A stretch of 55,387 nt of DNA from the NCBI GenBank assembly GCA_964593555.1, contig CAZQIC010000013.1, forward strand, positions 1 to 55,387, in the 5' to 3' direction. Origin of the DNA: CAZQIC01 sp964593555 (lineage in GTDB: Bacteria > Bacteroidota > Bacteroidia > JAFLBG01). The notes beneath the pieces were generated by a model. It ran no database searches. It was not told the origin of the DNA and saw nothing but the letters and a program-made list of their open reading frames with translations. Of this stretch, positions 42,746 to 52,052 are shown piece after piece (positions within the stretch are counted from its first letter, which is position 1; every line of letters begins with the position of its first letter). The position numbers and the translations under genes are program-made.

Positions 42746-43396
42746 GTGAAAGAGCCAATTGAGGTTTTAGTTCTAGAAAAACATTTAATCAAGTTTTATA
42801 ATGAAGCTGATTATAAGTTTGGCTCCTCAGAGAACTCAAATAGTTATGACAAGATTTTCTTGAATGGGAATGAAAATGTTTTAACCTCACTAATTGGGAT
42901 AAAATTATTTGAAAAGGATATTCTGATTTCGAGTTGTTTGATTGGCTCAGAAGGTGGTGGAACAGGAATAAACGGAAATACAACTTTAATAAGTTATGGA
43001 GGTATTGTGGTTTGTTGTTCAAACACCGTATTTAAATTGACAATTCCGGATTTGAATTTAGAATGGAAAACCAAAGCAGATTCTGCAACTTGTTTTGGAA
43101 TTGATTATCTTGATGATGACTATATGGTTCATGGTGAACTTGACATAACACGGCTTGACAAAAATGGAAAAATCGTTTGGCAACAAGGAGGTCAGGATAT
43201 TTTCACCACCAAGGAAGGAGTGAATGATTTTATAATAAAGGACAAGGAAATAATTGCTTTCGATTGGAGTTATAATAAATATGTTTTTGACTTTAATGGA
43301 GAGGTAAAGTCTATTGAAAAAATCGAACCAGAAAAATCGGGATCAAAAAACGGATTTGAAAAAATAAATAGAAAATGGTGGCAAATTTGGAAGTAA
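42746..43396 (+). CDS. Uncharacterised cytosolic protein, possibly immunity-like
   Basis: 216 residues from a GTG at 42746, 10 bp after the frameshifted gene; no better ATG is available. There is no signal peptide. It is beta-rich with short repeated strands (LISSCLIGSEGGGTGINGNTTLI, FKLTIPDLNLEWKTKADSATCFGIDY, MVHGELDITRLDKNGKIVWQQGG), like a small propeller, and ends in WWQIWK. I do not recognise a named family. Soluble beta-rich proteins of this kind are frequent among immunity proteins of contact-dependent toxins, but no toxin is adjacent. It overlaps the next gene by 22 bp. Confidence 0.65.
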   Translation: MKEPIEVLVLEKHLIKFYNEADYKFGSSENSNSYDKIFLNGNENVLTSLIGIKLFEKDILISSCLIGSEGGGTGINGNTTLISYGGIVVCCSNTVFKLTIPDLNLEWKTKADSATCFGIDYLDDDYMVHGELDITRLDKNGKIVWQQGGQDIFTTKEGVNDFIIKDKEIIAFDWSYNKYVFDFNGEVKSIEKIEPEKSGSKNGFEKINRKWWQIWK

Positions 43397-44028
43397 AATT
43401 TTTTAATGAAGGACTTCTATTCTTGTTCTTGGTAATGGTTGCGTGTAATAATCAGACGCAAAACAGCCAGTATCAAACAAGCGCGGAAATGAACAAAATT
43501 GATACTTCGACAGCTATTATTCATTGTGTTTATTCGGAAGACGCTACTAAAAATTGCAGATGCCGAGCTCAATTTGATTTAGCAGACAGCTTATTATTGA
43601 CGCGTATAAAAGACCAATTTTATAAAAGTAGCACGGGACATTTGTATGAAAGAACTGTTGGGATGAAGGAGATGAATGAGCATTTAACTGATTACGAATA
43701 TTTCAATGGATGTTTTTCTCAAGAAGCTGATCCTTTAAGTTTTGAACCGCCTAACGGTCGGTATGCAAAGGATAAAATGTATGTTTATTATTACAGACCC
43801 GTGAGTGGTGGCATGCAAATTTCAACTTTGACAAAGGCAGACACCAAGACATTTAAAATGCTTACTGGACATTATAAATATGCGGCAGATAAAAACTTTT
43901 TCTATAATGAAACACAAATTATAGAGGGTTTTATTCCAAATAAAACAACGCTCACTCTTGATAATAAAGAGAACGTTATTGAAATGACTTGCGGAAATAA
44001 AAATTATAAATTTGAATTGGTAATTTGA
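43375..44028 (+). CDS. Putative lipoprotein with DKNYY-like repeats
   Basis: 217 residues. A hydrophobic stretch and lipobox (LFLVMVAC, Cys about residue 24) suggest an outer-membrane or periplasmic lipoprotein. The C-terminal half has repeated D-K-N/M-x-x-Y-Y units (RYAKDKMYVYYYRPV, TKADTKTFKML, YAADKNFFYN) like the DKNYY family of unknown function. The frame opens at an ATG that overlaps the preceding gene; TTG at 43387 is another possible start. The overlap suggests coupled translation with the 42746 gene. Confidence 0.65.
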   Translation: MVANLEVKFFNEGLLFLFLVMVACNNQTQNSQYQTSAEMNKIDTSTAIIHCVYSEDATKNCRCRAQFDLADSLLLTRIKDQFYKSSTGHLYERTVGMKEMNEHLTDYEYFNGCFSQEADPLSFEPPNGRYAKDKMYVYYYRPVSGGMQISTLTKADTKTFKMLTGHYKYAADKNFFYNETQIIEGFIPNKTTLTLDNKENVIEMTCGNKNYKFELVI

Positions 44029-44328
44029 AAAGGCGCAATGCTCGAAGCCCCTCCCTGTTCGACGTAGATTATATCTACACCGCAGATAAACGGTAGCTTG
44101 TAGTTACCGATAGCTGAAAGCTATGTTTTAACCCGTTCGCGCGGGTATCAGTGCGTAAGATAGAAGGGTAGCTATCCGTGTAATAAAACCACCAACCACC
44201 AAACCCTAAATAAAAGCGCATAAATCCCCCTTTTGCCATTTATCCCCATTCCCCTATTCTTACAAAGGGATTATTTAACTTTGGTATAACTGCATAATCA
44301 GAGTTTAAATTCTGTAAATTAGAAACAA
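44029..44328. other. 300-bp intergenic region with a hairpin cluster and the oligopeptidase promoter
   Basis: Four hairpins are packed at 44064-44146 (separate entry). The rest is C-rich then AT-rich. A perfect -7 element TAACTTTG is at 44276-44283, giving the oligopeptidase gene a leader of about 40 nt. No ORF of note. Confidence 0.5.
44064..44146. repeat. Cluster of four adjacent short hairpins, unknown class
   Basis: GTAGAT/ATCTAC at 44064-44078, CGGTA/TACCG at 44091-44109, ATAGCT/AGCTAT at 44110-44124 and ACCCG/CGGGT at 44131-44146. All lie within 83 bp and are more GC-rich than the surroundings. It may be a mobile miniature element or a structured RNA. It does not look like a simple terminator. 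Confidence 0.5.
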
Positions 44329-46407
44329 ATGAAAAAATATATTTTATTTTCCCTTTCACTTATGATAAATGTAATAACAGTAAATGCCCAGGAAGAAGAT
44401 CAATATTTATGGCTCGAAGACATCGACAGTAAAAAATCGCTGGACTGGGTAGAACAACAGAATAAAGTTTCGATAGATAAAATAAGTCAGCAAAAAGAAT
44501 ACAAAAGTATTTACGATAAAAGTTTAGAGATATATGATTCCAAAGACAGAATTGTTTCTCCAACTTTCCATAGTGATTTTATTTACAACTTCTGGCAGGA
44601 TAAAGACCATCCAAGAGGGATTTGGAGAAGAACAACAAAAGAAAGTTATTTGAAAAGCGATCCTGCCTGGGAAATTCTGCTGGACATAGATGCTATGTCG
44701 AAAAAGGACAGTGTAAAATGGGTGTTTAAAGGAGCGCAAGGGTTATATCCTAAATACGAAAAATATATAGTAAACCTTTCAAAAGGCGGGGGCGATGCCA
44801 CTGTAAAAAAAGAATTTGATGTAAACACTAAATCATTTATTGAAAATGGTTTCAAAATGGATGAATCAAAAGGCAGTGCGAGTTACCTGGATGATAACAC
44901 GCTTATTGTTTCTTCTGATTTTGGTAAAGGCACTATGACCAACTCTGGTTATCCACGCCAGGTAAAATTATGGAAGAGGGGTACGGAACTAAAAGATGCA
45001 AAATTAATTTTTGAAGGTGATGTGGAAGATGTGGCATCTGCGGGATATAATTTGAGAGATGGCGAGAAAAATTATTTTATGCTTAGCCGCGCAACAACGT
45101 TTTATACTAACAAAAGTTTTATCTGGCAAAATGAAAAATTGGTAAACCTGGAACTACCGGAAGATGCCGACATTAATGAGATTTTAAATAACCAATTAAT
45201 CATTACGTTAAAGTCTGATTGGATTGTAGATGGCAAAACCTATAAGCAAGGATCTATTATAAGCGCAAATTTCACTTCTCTTATCTCCGGTAAAAAAGAA
45301 ATTCAATTGGTTTTTGAACCGGATGAGTTTACCAGCATTTCAAATGTATCTCCAACAAAAAACAAATTGCTCATCAATATTTTAACCAACGTAAAAAATG
45401 AATTATACATTTATACGTATACAAATAATAAATGGGGAAAAATAAAAGTTGCAGCTCCTGATTTCGGAACTATTTCTCTCGGGTCAATAGATGAATTTTC
45501 TGATCAGTATTTTTTTTATTTCCAGAATTTCCTTACACCGCCGTCACTTTATTTCGGAGATGCAGCTAACAACAGTATAAAATTAATTAAATCACTTCCT
45601 TCTTATTTCGATGCTGATAAGTACCAGGTAAATCAATACAAGTCAAAGTCGAAAGATGGAACAATGATCCCATACTTTGTAATTTCTGCAAAGGCTATTA
45701 AGTATGATGGAACAAATCCAACGCTCCTGTATGCATATGGTGGTTTTGAAGTTTCTTCCCTGCCTTATTATTTAAGTGTGATAGGGAATGCATGGCTGGA
45801 GAACGGCGGTGTATATGTATTGGCCAACATCCGGGGTGGCGGTGAGTTCGGACCTAAATGGCACCAGGCAGGTTTGAAAGAAAAGCGCCAGCATGTGTAT
45901 GATGATTTTTATTCTGTCGCGGAAGATATGATCACAAGAAAAATTACTTCGAGTAAAAATTTAGGTATTATGGGCGGTAGTAATGGCGGCTTGTTAGTCG
46001 GTGTTGCTGTTACACAGCGCCCTGAATTGTTTAACGCTGCAGTATGCGCGGTTCCTTTGCTTGACATGAAACGCTTTAGTCATTTATTAGCAGGCGCAAG
46101 CTGGATGGGTGAATATGGAGATCCTGATAAAGCAGAGGAGTGGGCATACATTCAAAAATTTTCTCCGTATCACAATTTGAAAAAAGATGTAAAATATCCG
46201 GAAGTATTTTTTACCACATCAACCAGGGACGATCGTGTTCATCCCGGCCATGCGCGAAAAATGGTAGCGAAAATGACCGATTCAGGCTGCAAGGTATATT
46301 ATTATGAAAATACAGAGGGGGGCCACGCGGGTTCATCTACCAATGATCAACGTGCAAAAACCATGGCGTTGGAATTTTCTTATTTGTTGATGAAGCTGAA
46401 AAATTAA
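44329..46407 (+). CDS. Prolyl oligopeptidase family serine peptidase (S9A), secreted
   Basis: 692 residues, normal for the family. The signal peptide ends VNAQ. An N-terminal propeller domain (about 25-420) opens with EDQYLWLEDIDSKKSLDWV, as in S9A enzymes, and is followed by the alpha/beta hydrolase domain. The nucleophile Ser (about 551) is in MGGSNGGLL, the acid in TRDDRVHPGHA (about 634) and His (about 666) in EGGHAGSS. The ANIRGGGEFGPKWHQAG segment is also typical. It cleaves short peptides after proline in the periplasm. Transcribed alone from TAACTTTG at 44276. Confidence 0.93.
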   Translation: MKKYILFSLSLMINVITVNAQEEDQYLWLEDIDSKKSLDWVEQQNKVSIDKISQQKEYKSIYDKSLEIYDSKDRIVSPTFHSDFIYNFWQDKDHPRGIWRRTTKESYLKSDPAWEILLDIDAMSKKDSVKWVFKGAQGLYPKYEKYIVNLSKGGGDATVKKEFDVNTKSFIENGFKMDESKGSASYLDDNTLIVSSDFGKGTMTNSGYPRQVKLWKRGTELKDAKLIFEGDVEDVASAGYNLRDGEKNYFMLSRATTFYTNKSFIWQNEKLVNLELPEDADINEILNNQLIITLKSDWIVDGKTYKQGSIISANFTSLISGKKEIQLVFEPDEFTSISNVSPTKNKLLINILTNVKNELYIYTYTNNKWGKIKVAAPDFGTISLGSIDEFSDQYFFYFQNFLTPPSLYFGDAANNSIKLIKSLPSYFDADKYQVNQYKSKSKDGTMIPYFVISAKAIKYDGTNPTLLYAYGGFEVSSLPYYLSVIGNAWLENGGVYVLANIRGGGEFGPKWHQAGLKEKRQHVYDDFYSVAEDMITRKITSSKNLGIMGGSNGGLLVGVAVTQRPELFNAAVCAVPLLDMKRFSHLLAGASWMGEYGDPDKAEEWAYIQKFSPYHNLKKDVKYPEVFFTTSTRDDRVHPGHARKMVAKMTDSGCKVYYYENTEGGHAGSSTNDQRAKTMALEFSYLLMKLKN

Positions 46408-46480
46408 AATAATTTGAATCTGCAGCTTATTAACTCCATTTAAGTAATACTATTCGGAAAAATCTATAATAGTCTGTTTA

Positions 46481-46502
46481 AGATCGCTGAAAAAAGCGAT
46501 CT
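46481..46502. other. Short hairpin after the prolyl oligopeptidase gene
   Basis: AGATCGCT/AGCGATCT, an 8-bp stem with a 6-nt A-rich loop (46481-46488 and 46495-46502). It could be a weak terminator, but no T-run follows. Confidence 0.35.
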
Positions 46503-46548
46503 CATCTTCGGTGAGCACGAATAAATTCTGTATCATTGTCCGCATTTT

Positions 46549-47940
46549 ATGGAAGGGAAACAGAGTTCATTCGCAAAAATAATAGATGTAATTAAGCTGT
46601 CGCTCAATGGCGAAGAGCAGGATTATACACGCGGCAGCATTCCAAAAGCTGTTGTGCTATTGGCTATTCCCATGATTCTTGAGCTGAGCCTGGAAAGTGT
46701 TTTCGCTGTGGTAGATATGTTTTTTGTCGGGAAGCTGGGAGAAAATGCCATTGCAACAGTTGGCCTTACCGAATCAGTAATTATGATCATATACTCAATT
46801 GCCATTGGCCTTAGCACAGCAGCTACTGCAATTGTGGCACGCCGCACGGGGGAGAAAAACCCGCAAGCTGCGGCTCATGCAAGTGCGCAATCGCTACTGG
46901 CGGGCATGATCGTTACTGTTATCCTAAGTATTGCGGGAGTTATTTACGCCGGAGAGATACTTGCAGTTATGGGTGCCGCGAAAGAGGTGGTCAGAGACGG
47001 TGTAATATTTACACGTATCATGTTGGGCAGCAGCGCTGCTATTATGCTGCTTTTTCTTATCAATGGTATTTTTCGCGGAGCAGGTAATGCTGCTATGGCA
47101 ATGAAAAGTTTATGGATAGCGAGCCTTATCAATATTATATTGTGCCCTATATTAATTCATTTCATGGGATTAAAAGGCGCTGCTATTGCAACGGTGATTG
47201 GAAGAAGCACGGGGGTAATTTATCAATGCTATCATTTGTTCAAAGGCAGCGGACTAATTAAAATATATGCACATCATTTTAAATGGGACAACAGCGTGCT
47301 AAAATCCATTGTAAAAATAGCCTGGCCTGCTACTTTTCAATTTATTATTGCAAGTGGAAGCTGGATAGTATTAACCAAACTTGTGGCTGAAACAGGAGGC
47401 ACTACTGCATCTGCGGGATACCAGATAACTTTCAGGAATATTGTGTTTTTTATTTTACCTGCCTGGGGTTTAAGTAATGCCGCTGCTACACTTGTTGGGC
47501 AAAACCTTGGTGCCGGACAAATACAAAGGGCGGAGGAAAGTGTTATGCTCACTGCGAAGTACAATGTAATATTTATGAGTTTGGTTACACTGGTATTTTT
47601 ATTTTTTGCCAGTCCTATTATTCATGTATTTACGAAGGATGAAGCGGTTGCTGCTTATGGGGTAGAAGCACTAAGAATAATAGGAGCGGGATATATTTTT
47701 TATGGAATAGGAATGGTAATGACCCAGGCACTTAATGGTGCTGGGGATACAAGAACTCCAACCCTCATCTACTTTATTTGTTTTTGGTTGTTTCAAATAC
47801 CATTAGCATATTTTTTGGCAAAACATACCGGCATGGGAACAACAGGAATTTTTGTTGCTATACCCATAGCTGAAACATTTATTGCATTGGTTGCCTGGTA
47901 TTACTTTAAAAAGGGAAAATGGAAGACAATGAAAGTGTGA
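46549..47940 (+). CDS. MATE family efflux transporter
   Basis: 463 residues and about twelve membrane helices in two similar halves. Family features are IPMILELSLESVFAVVDMFFVGKLG in helix 1, TVGLTESVIMIIYSIAIGLSTAATAIVARRTGE, and the second-half counterpart LSNAAATLVGQNLGAGQ. An N-terminal cytosolic extension of about 30 residues precedes helix 1. Such pumps export drugs or cationic metabolites using Na+ or H+ gradients; the substrate cannot be told. TATCATTG just upstream is one base from the -7 consensus. Confidence 0.92.
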   Translation: MEGKQSSFAKIIDVIKLSLNGEEQDYTRGSIPKAVVLLAIPMILELSLESVFAVVDMFFVGKLGENAIATVGLTESVIMIIYSIAIGLSTAATAIVARRTGEKNPQAAAHASAQSLLAGMIVTVILSIAGVIYAGEILAVMGAAKEVVRDGVIFTRIMLGSSAAIMLLFLINGIFRGAGNAAMAMKSLWIASLINIILCPILIHFMGLKGAAIATVIGRSTGVIYQCYHLFKGSGLIKIYAHHFKWDNSVLKSIVKIAWPATFQFIIASGSWIVLTKLVAETGGTTASAGYQITFRNIVFFILPAWGLSNAAATLVGQNLGAGQIQRAEESVMLTAKYNVIFMSLVTLVFLFFASPIIHVFTKDEAVAAYGVEALRIIGAGYIFYGIGMVMTQALNGAGDTRTPTLIYFICFWLFQIPLAYFLAKHTGMGTTGIFVAIPIAETFIALVAWYYFKKGKWKTMKV

Positions 47941-47991
47941 TATGCTTAAGCCAAAATAACTATCTTTATTCTGATGAAAAAACATTTTAAA

Positions 47992-48519
47992 ATGAAAAAA
48001 TTATTCATACTCATATTCGTTATTGGTTTAACATCCTGCGCAAGTAAAGAGGAACGAAAAAAGAAAGCCGAAGAAGAAGGCAATACATTAGTTGCGGAAA
48101 AGGCCGGTCTTATAAAAGGGATAGGGGAAGCACTAAAGGATGAAGGAAAGGATGCGGCTGAAAGTGTTAGTGAAGGAGTAGGTGAGGTATGGAACGGCTT
48201 AAACAACGGGTTCGATAAAAGCCTTACAAAAGTTGATGTTAAAGTAAGCGATGTGTTTAGAAATTGTATTGAGTTGGGTCGTACCGGAAAACATTACAAT
48301 GATAGTACCCGAAAAACAAACGTGATTGTTTACGCGATTTTTCAAAAAGATTTTAAAGGGAAATTATTGTTAAAAGCTTTCGATAAAGAAAAGGCGGAGC
48401 TTGGCAGAAGAACTATGGAGGTAAATAAGAAAACCGACGATGCAGAATACATTGACTTTGAATTCGACGAACGCACTCCTCTATCTTTGGCACATCACTT
48501 TACGTTGGAAATAAAGTAA
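47992..48519 (+). CDS. Small lipoprotein, unknown function
   Basis: 175 residues from the ATG at 47992, which gives a good lipoprotein signal (MKKLFILIFVIGLTSC). The ATG at 47974 would add six residues. A charged Lys/Glu helix follows the Cys. Next comes an amphipathic segment (AGLIKGIGEALKDEGKDAAESVSEGVGEVWNGL), then a beta-rich C-terminal domain (KTNVIVYAIFQKDFKGKLLLKAFDKEKAELGR, TPLSLAHHFTLEIK). No family recognised. It lies 51 bp after the MATE gene and 48 bp before the MBOAT gene. Confidence 0.7.
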   Translation: MKKLFILIFVIGLTSCASKEERKKKAEEEGNTLVAEKAGLIKGIGEALKDEGKDAAESVSEGVGEVWNGLNNGFDKSLTKVDVKVSDVFRNCIELGRTGKHYNDSTRKTNVIVYAIFQKDFKGKLLLKAFDKEKAELGRRTMEVNKKTDDAEYIDFEFDERTPLSLAHHFTLEIK

Positions 48520-48567
48520 TTATATTTTACCCCTTCTTGAGCAGGGTAATTAATACACAGAAGCAAA

Positions 48568-50016
48568 ATGCTTTTTAACTCTGTAAGTTTTGCTTTATTT
48601 CTCCCGATAGTTTTTCTTCTCTATTGGTTTGCCACAAAAGGTAATTTACGATTACAGAACATTTTACTTCTCCTGGCGAGTTATTTTTTCTACGCTTGCT
48701 GGGATTATCGCTTTTTATTTCTGCTTATATTTTCAACCCTACTTGATTATTATACAGGAATAAAAATGTTTGAAGCGAAAGGGGCGTCAATGAAAAAATT
48801 CTGGTTTTGGTTGAGCGTGATTGTGAATTTAGGATTTCTTGGAGTATTTAAGTACTATAATTTTTTCGCGGCATCCTTTGCAGATGCTCTTTCTCTTATT
48901 GGAATTACTGTTCACATCACAACATTAGCAATAATTTTGCCGGTTGGAATTTCATTCTACACTTTTCATGGATTATCATACGTAATCGATATTTATAAAA
49001 ATAGGATAAAGCCGGAACGTAATTTTATCGATTACTCCGTTTTTGTAAGCTTTTTCCCTTTGCTTGTAGCGGGACCCATAGAAAGGGCAACCCATCTGCT
49101 TCCGCAAATTCTTAAAAAAAGAGAATTCGATTATTCAAAAGCTGTCGATGGTCTTAGGCAAATATTATGGGGTTTATTTAAAAAAATTGTGATTGCCGAT
49201 AACTGCGCACCTTTTGCAAATCATATTTTTGACCATTCAGCATCTTATCCGGGAAGCACACATGTGCTTGGGGCTTTATTTTTCACTTTTCAGATCTATT
49301 GTGATTTCTCCGGTTATTCCGATATAGCAATTGGTACAGCGCGTCTTTTTGGAATAGAGCTGTTACGAAATTTTGCGTTTCCTTATTTTTCACGTGACAT
49401 TGCGGAGTTCTGGAGGCGCTGGCACATTTCATTATCATCCTGGTTCAGGGATTATCTATATATCCCTCTTGGCGGCAGCAAGGGTGGTACATGGATGAAG
49501 GTGAGAAATACGTTTATCATTTTTATTGTAAGCGGTTTTTGGCATGGAGCCAACTGGACATTCATTGCCTGGGGATTATTGAATGCGGTTTATTTTTTAC
49601 CATTGCTTCTACTAAATAGAAACAGAGATAATCTTGAGACAGTTGCGCAGGGGAAATTATTGCCAAATATTAAAGAATTATTTTCTATGCTGGTCACATT
49701 TGGCTTAACGGTTTTGGCATGGATATTTTTCAGGGCCAATGATATTGGACATGCATTTAATTATGTAAAAGAAATTTTTTCACTGTCACTATTCTCTGCT
49801 CCTTATTTTAAGAATGGAACCTTATGTATTACTACTGTTATACTTACCCTTATATTTATTATTATTGAATGGCTTGGAAGGGAACAGCAATACGCAATAG
49901 CACAGATGGGAATGAGATGGTTTAAACCAATTAGGTGGGCCTTTTACTTTTGTATTATCATTGTTATCTTGGCTTGGGGTGGTGGCAAACAACAATTTAT
50001 TTATTTCCAATTCTAA
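48568..50016 (+). CDS. MBOAT family membrane O-acyltransferase (DltB/AlgI type)
   Basis: 482 residues with about ten membrane helices. Signatures are FPLLVAGPIERATHLLPQ, IYCDFSGYSDIAIGTARLFGI, EFWRRWHISLSSWFRDYLYIPLGGS and GFWHGANWTFIAWG, where His at about 326 is the conserved catalytic residue. AlgI/DltB-type proteins pass acyl groups, usually acetyl or D-alanyl, across the membrane to an extracytoplasmic polysaccharide. The next gene, 2 bp later, encodes an SGNH-like partner, as in alginate and peptidoglycan or polysaccharide acetylation pairs. The polymer acylated here is unknown. Confidence 0.93.
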   Translation: MLFNSVSFALFLPIVFLLYWFATKGNLRLQNILLLLASYFFYACWDYRFLFLLIFSTLLDYYTGIKMFEAKGASMKKFWFWLSVIVNLGFLGVFKYYNFFAASFADALSLIGITVHITTLAIILPVGISFYTFHGLSYVIDIYKNRIKPERNFIDYSVFVSFFPLLVAGPIERATHLLPQILKKREFDYSKAVDGLRQILWGLFKKIVIADNCAPFANHIFDHSASYPGSTHVLGALFFTFQIYCDFSGYSDIAIGTARLFGIELLRNFAFPYFSRDIAEFWRRWHISLSSWFRDYLYIPLGGSKGGTWMKVRNTFIIFIVSGFWHGANWTFIAWGLLNAVYFLPLLLLNRNRDNLETVAQGKLLPNIKELFSMLVTFGLTVLAWIFFRANDIGHAFNYVKEIFSLSLFSAPYFKNGTLCITTVILTLIFIIIEWLGREQQYAIAQMGMRWFKPIRWAFYFCIIIVILAWGGGKQQFIYFQF

Positions 50017-50018
50017 AA

Positions 50019-50873
50019 ATGAAATCGTTTTTAAAAAATACAATATTATTTCTATCACTTGGATGTTTTTTTATTGTACCGGGATTTTATTGGGTAAGTT
50101 CAAAGATAATTACTCCAAAAGCGAAAAAGGCCGTTTATATTTGGGGTGATTCGCAAATGTGCCAGGGTATAGATATATCATACCTTAATGCAAAAGAGAA
50201 GTATAAGTTTTTTTCATCAGCGCAACATGGTGCAGGAGTTTATGATTTTTTGGTGTTTACAGAATTGGTTCCGGTAAATTCAACGGTTATTATATCCAAT
50301 TCGCGGCTCGTTCTTATTCGACCTAAAAGCCGGGATAAAAATTATTCTATCATAAATATTCCGAGTCTATTGGCCCTATTAAGGAATAATTATTCCTTTA
50401 GAGAAACCGCGCTTATCGCTATAAAAAACTTGGAACTCCATTGGCATTTTTATGATAAATACTCACACTACACAAATTCCGATTCGATCAAAAAAAATCC
50501 CCCGCTCTCTGCTTTTGAAGATTTGTATAATAACAAATTGGAGTATTTAGGTGACAAGGAAAATCTTTATGTTGAAGGATTGCAAAAATTGAAAGACAAA
50601 AATTGTAAAATCATTGCTTTGGCATTTCCATACCACTCATCAATTACAGAAATTGAAAAAAAATCATTACTGAAAGCAGACCTGGAAAAATTTGATACCA
50701 GGGTTGGAGATTTTTTTGAAGAAGAAAAAACATTATTACTTCAGGACTCCGTGAATATTTTTTATGACCGTACACATTTAAATGAGCGTGGCGCACAACA
50801 AGTAAGTGAGGGACTGAATCAACTCCCTTCTAAATCCACGATTATTAATATTGTTACAGGCAAAAAACTTTAA
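50019..50873 (+). CDS. SGNH/AlgJ-DltD-like partner of the MBOAT acyltransferase
   Basis: 284 residues. I chose the ATG at 50019, 2 bp after the MBOAT stop, giving an N-terminal membrane anchor (LKNTILFLSLGCFFIVPGFYW). The frame runs open upstream inside the MBOAT gene but that is not coding in this frame. IWGDSQMCQGIDI supplies the block I GDS nucleophile. YDRTHLNERGAQQVSEGL supplies the D-x-x-H block V, so the Ser-Asp-His triad of SGNH esterases/acetyltransferases is complete. It probably transfers the acyl group delivered by the MBOAT protein. It converges with yebC, with 2 bp between. Confidence 0.82.
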   Translation: MKSFLKNTILFLSLGCFFIVPGFYWVSSKIITPKAKKAVYIWGDSQMCQGIDISYLNAKEKYKFFSSAQHGAGVYDFLVFTELVPVNSTVIISNSRLVLIRPKSRDKNYSIINIPSLLALLRNNYSFRETALIAIKNLELHWHFYDKYSHYTNSDSIKKNPPLSAFEDLYNNKLEYLGDKENLYVEGLQKLKDKNCKIIALAFPYHSSITEIEKKSLLKADLEKFDTRVGDFFEEEKTLLLQDSVNIFYDRTHLNERGAQQVSEGLNQLPSKSTIINIVTGKKL

Positions 50874-50875
50874 TA

Positions 50876-51589
50876 CTACTCCTGTTTCATGTTGTGAAAC
50901 ACAGCCTGCACATCATCATCCTCTTCGATTTTGTCCAGCATATCCTGAACTTCTTTTTGCTGTTCAGCATTAAGTTCAGTTAATGTGCCAGGTATGCGTG
51001 TTAACTCTGCGCTTATTACAGTAATATTTTTTTCTTCCAGCGCTTTTTGCATTTTTCCAAAATCAGTGAACGATGTTTCAATGATAATTTCATTGTCAAC
51101 CGCATAAACTTCCTCTGCGCCATGGTCGATCAGGTCAAACTCTAACTCTTCCAGGTTTACTCCTTCGCCCGATATTTTAAATATTCCCTTTCTCTCAAAC
51201 ATAAAATCCAGCGATCCTGTTTTTCCTAATGCCCCATCTCCGCGGTTAAAATACATACGCACATTCGCAACTGTACGTGTAGGATTGTCCGTAGCACATT
51301 CAATAAGTACTGCGATGCCATGAGGGCCTTTCCCTTCATATACTACTTCTTCATAATCTTTTTCTTCTTTTGAAGATGCTCTTTTGATAGCCGCTTCAAC
51401 ACGATCCTTTGGCATGTTAATGCTTTTGGCGTTCTGCATCACTATCCTTAAACGTGCATTACCGTTCGGGTCAGGCCCGCCTTGTTTTACTGCAATAGCA
51501 ATTTCTCGCCCAATACGTGTAAAACCCTTGGCCATTTTAGCGTAGCGGGCAAACATCTTGTGTTTACGTTTCTCAAAAACTCTTCCCAT
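50876..51589 (-). CDS. yebC: YebC/TACO1 family protein (YeeN-like subgroup)
   Basis: 237 residues. The family core is clear: KQGGPDPNGNARLRIVMQNAK, NMPKDRVEAAIKRA, YEGKGPHGIAVLIECATDNPTRTVANVR, and KTGSLDFMFERKG. The opening MGRVFEKRKHKMFARYAKMAK replaces the usual GHSKWANIKHRK, as in the YeeN-type subgroup. Older work describes YebC as a transcription regulator (PmpR). More recent work ties the family to translation of polyproline-like stretches on the ribosome. Acidic C-terminal third as usual. Confidence 0.9.
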   Translation of the reverse strand: MGRVFEKRKHKMFARYAKMAKGFTRIGREIAIAVKQGGPDPNGNARLRIVMQNAKSINMPKDRVEAAIKRASSKEEKDYEEVVYEGKGPHGIAVLIECATDNPTRTVANVRMYFNRGDGALGKTGSLDFMFERKGIFKISGEGVNLEELEFDLIDHGAEEVYAVDNEIIIETSFTDFGKMQKALEEKNITVISAELTRIPGTLTELNAEQQKEVQDMLDKIEEDDDVQAVFHNMKQE

Positions 51590-51696
51590 TTGGTATTGAT
51601 TTTAACTATGTAAAAATATCGAAATATCATATAGCAAGTGTATTCATGAGACATATAAACAAGTGTATTTTTATAAATTATTGATATTCAAATAGT

Positions 51697-51704
51697 TATA
51701 TTTG
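51697..51704 (+). promoter_or_regulatory. -7 promoter element of the ECF sigma operon
   Basis: TATATTTG, a perfect TAnnTTTG, gives a leader of about 65 nt before the ATG at 51771. It overlaps the upstream ATG at 51702, which therefore cannot be the start. Confidence 0.6.
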
Positions 51705-51770
51705 AGAGTGAACTGTAACTTTTATTCCTATGAGGGCGTCATATATACGTTACAAAGAATAAAAAATACG

Positions 51771-52052
51771 ATGAAAATGAGAAGTTACGTTATAAGTCTA
51801 ATTTTGTGTACGCTTTTTTTAGTGTCTTGCAAAAAGGAAAATATAGATCCGGTTGAAAGTTTTCAAACAAAGGTGTCCGGTTTTAAAAAGCATTGGAGTT
51901 TAGATAAGTTTTTGCGAAATGGGAAAAGAGAAACTATTGGTTCGATTGATGGTATAGAAGTTGATAAAAACATCGTGCCTTTAACAAAAGACAATGGAAC
52001 ATCAGAATTTTATTTTCAGAAGAATAAAAAAGGATTAGACATTAAAGAATGA
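51771..52052 (+). CDS. Small lipoprotein at the head of the ECF sigma operon
   Basis: 93 residues from the ATG at 51771 (a second in-frame ATG is at 51777). The lipobox LFLVSC (about Cys18) is followed by KKEN and a short hydrophilic domain (FKKHWSLDKFLRNGKRETIGSIDGIEVDKNIVPL). No family recognised. Its stop overlaps the sigma factor start (ATGA), so the two are translationally coupled. It may be part of the envelope sensing that controls the sigma factor. Confidence 0.65.
   Translation: MKMRSYVISLILCTLFLVSCKKENIDPVESFQTKVSGFKKHWSLDKFLRNGKRETIGSIDGIEVDKNIVPLTKDNGTSEFYFQKNKKGLDIKE

Noticed and set aside
49935..50018. Upstream ATG at 49935 for the SGNH partner gene
   Set aside because: It lies inside the MBOAT coding sequence; the ATG at 50019 follows the MBOAT stop by 2 bp and begins a proper membrane anchor.
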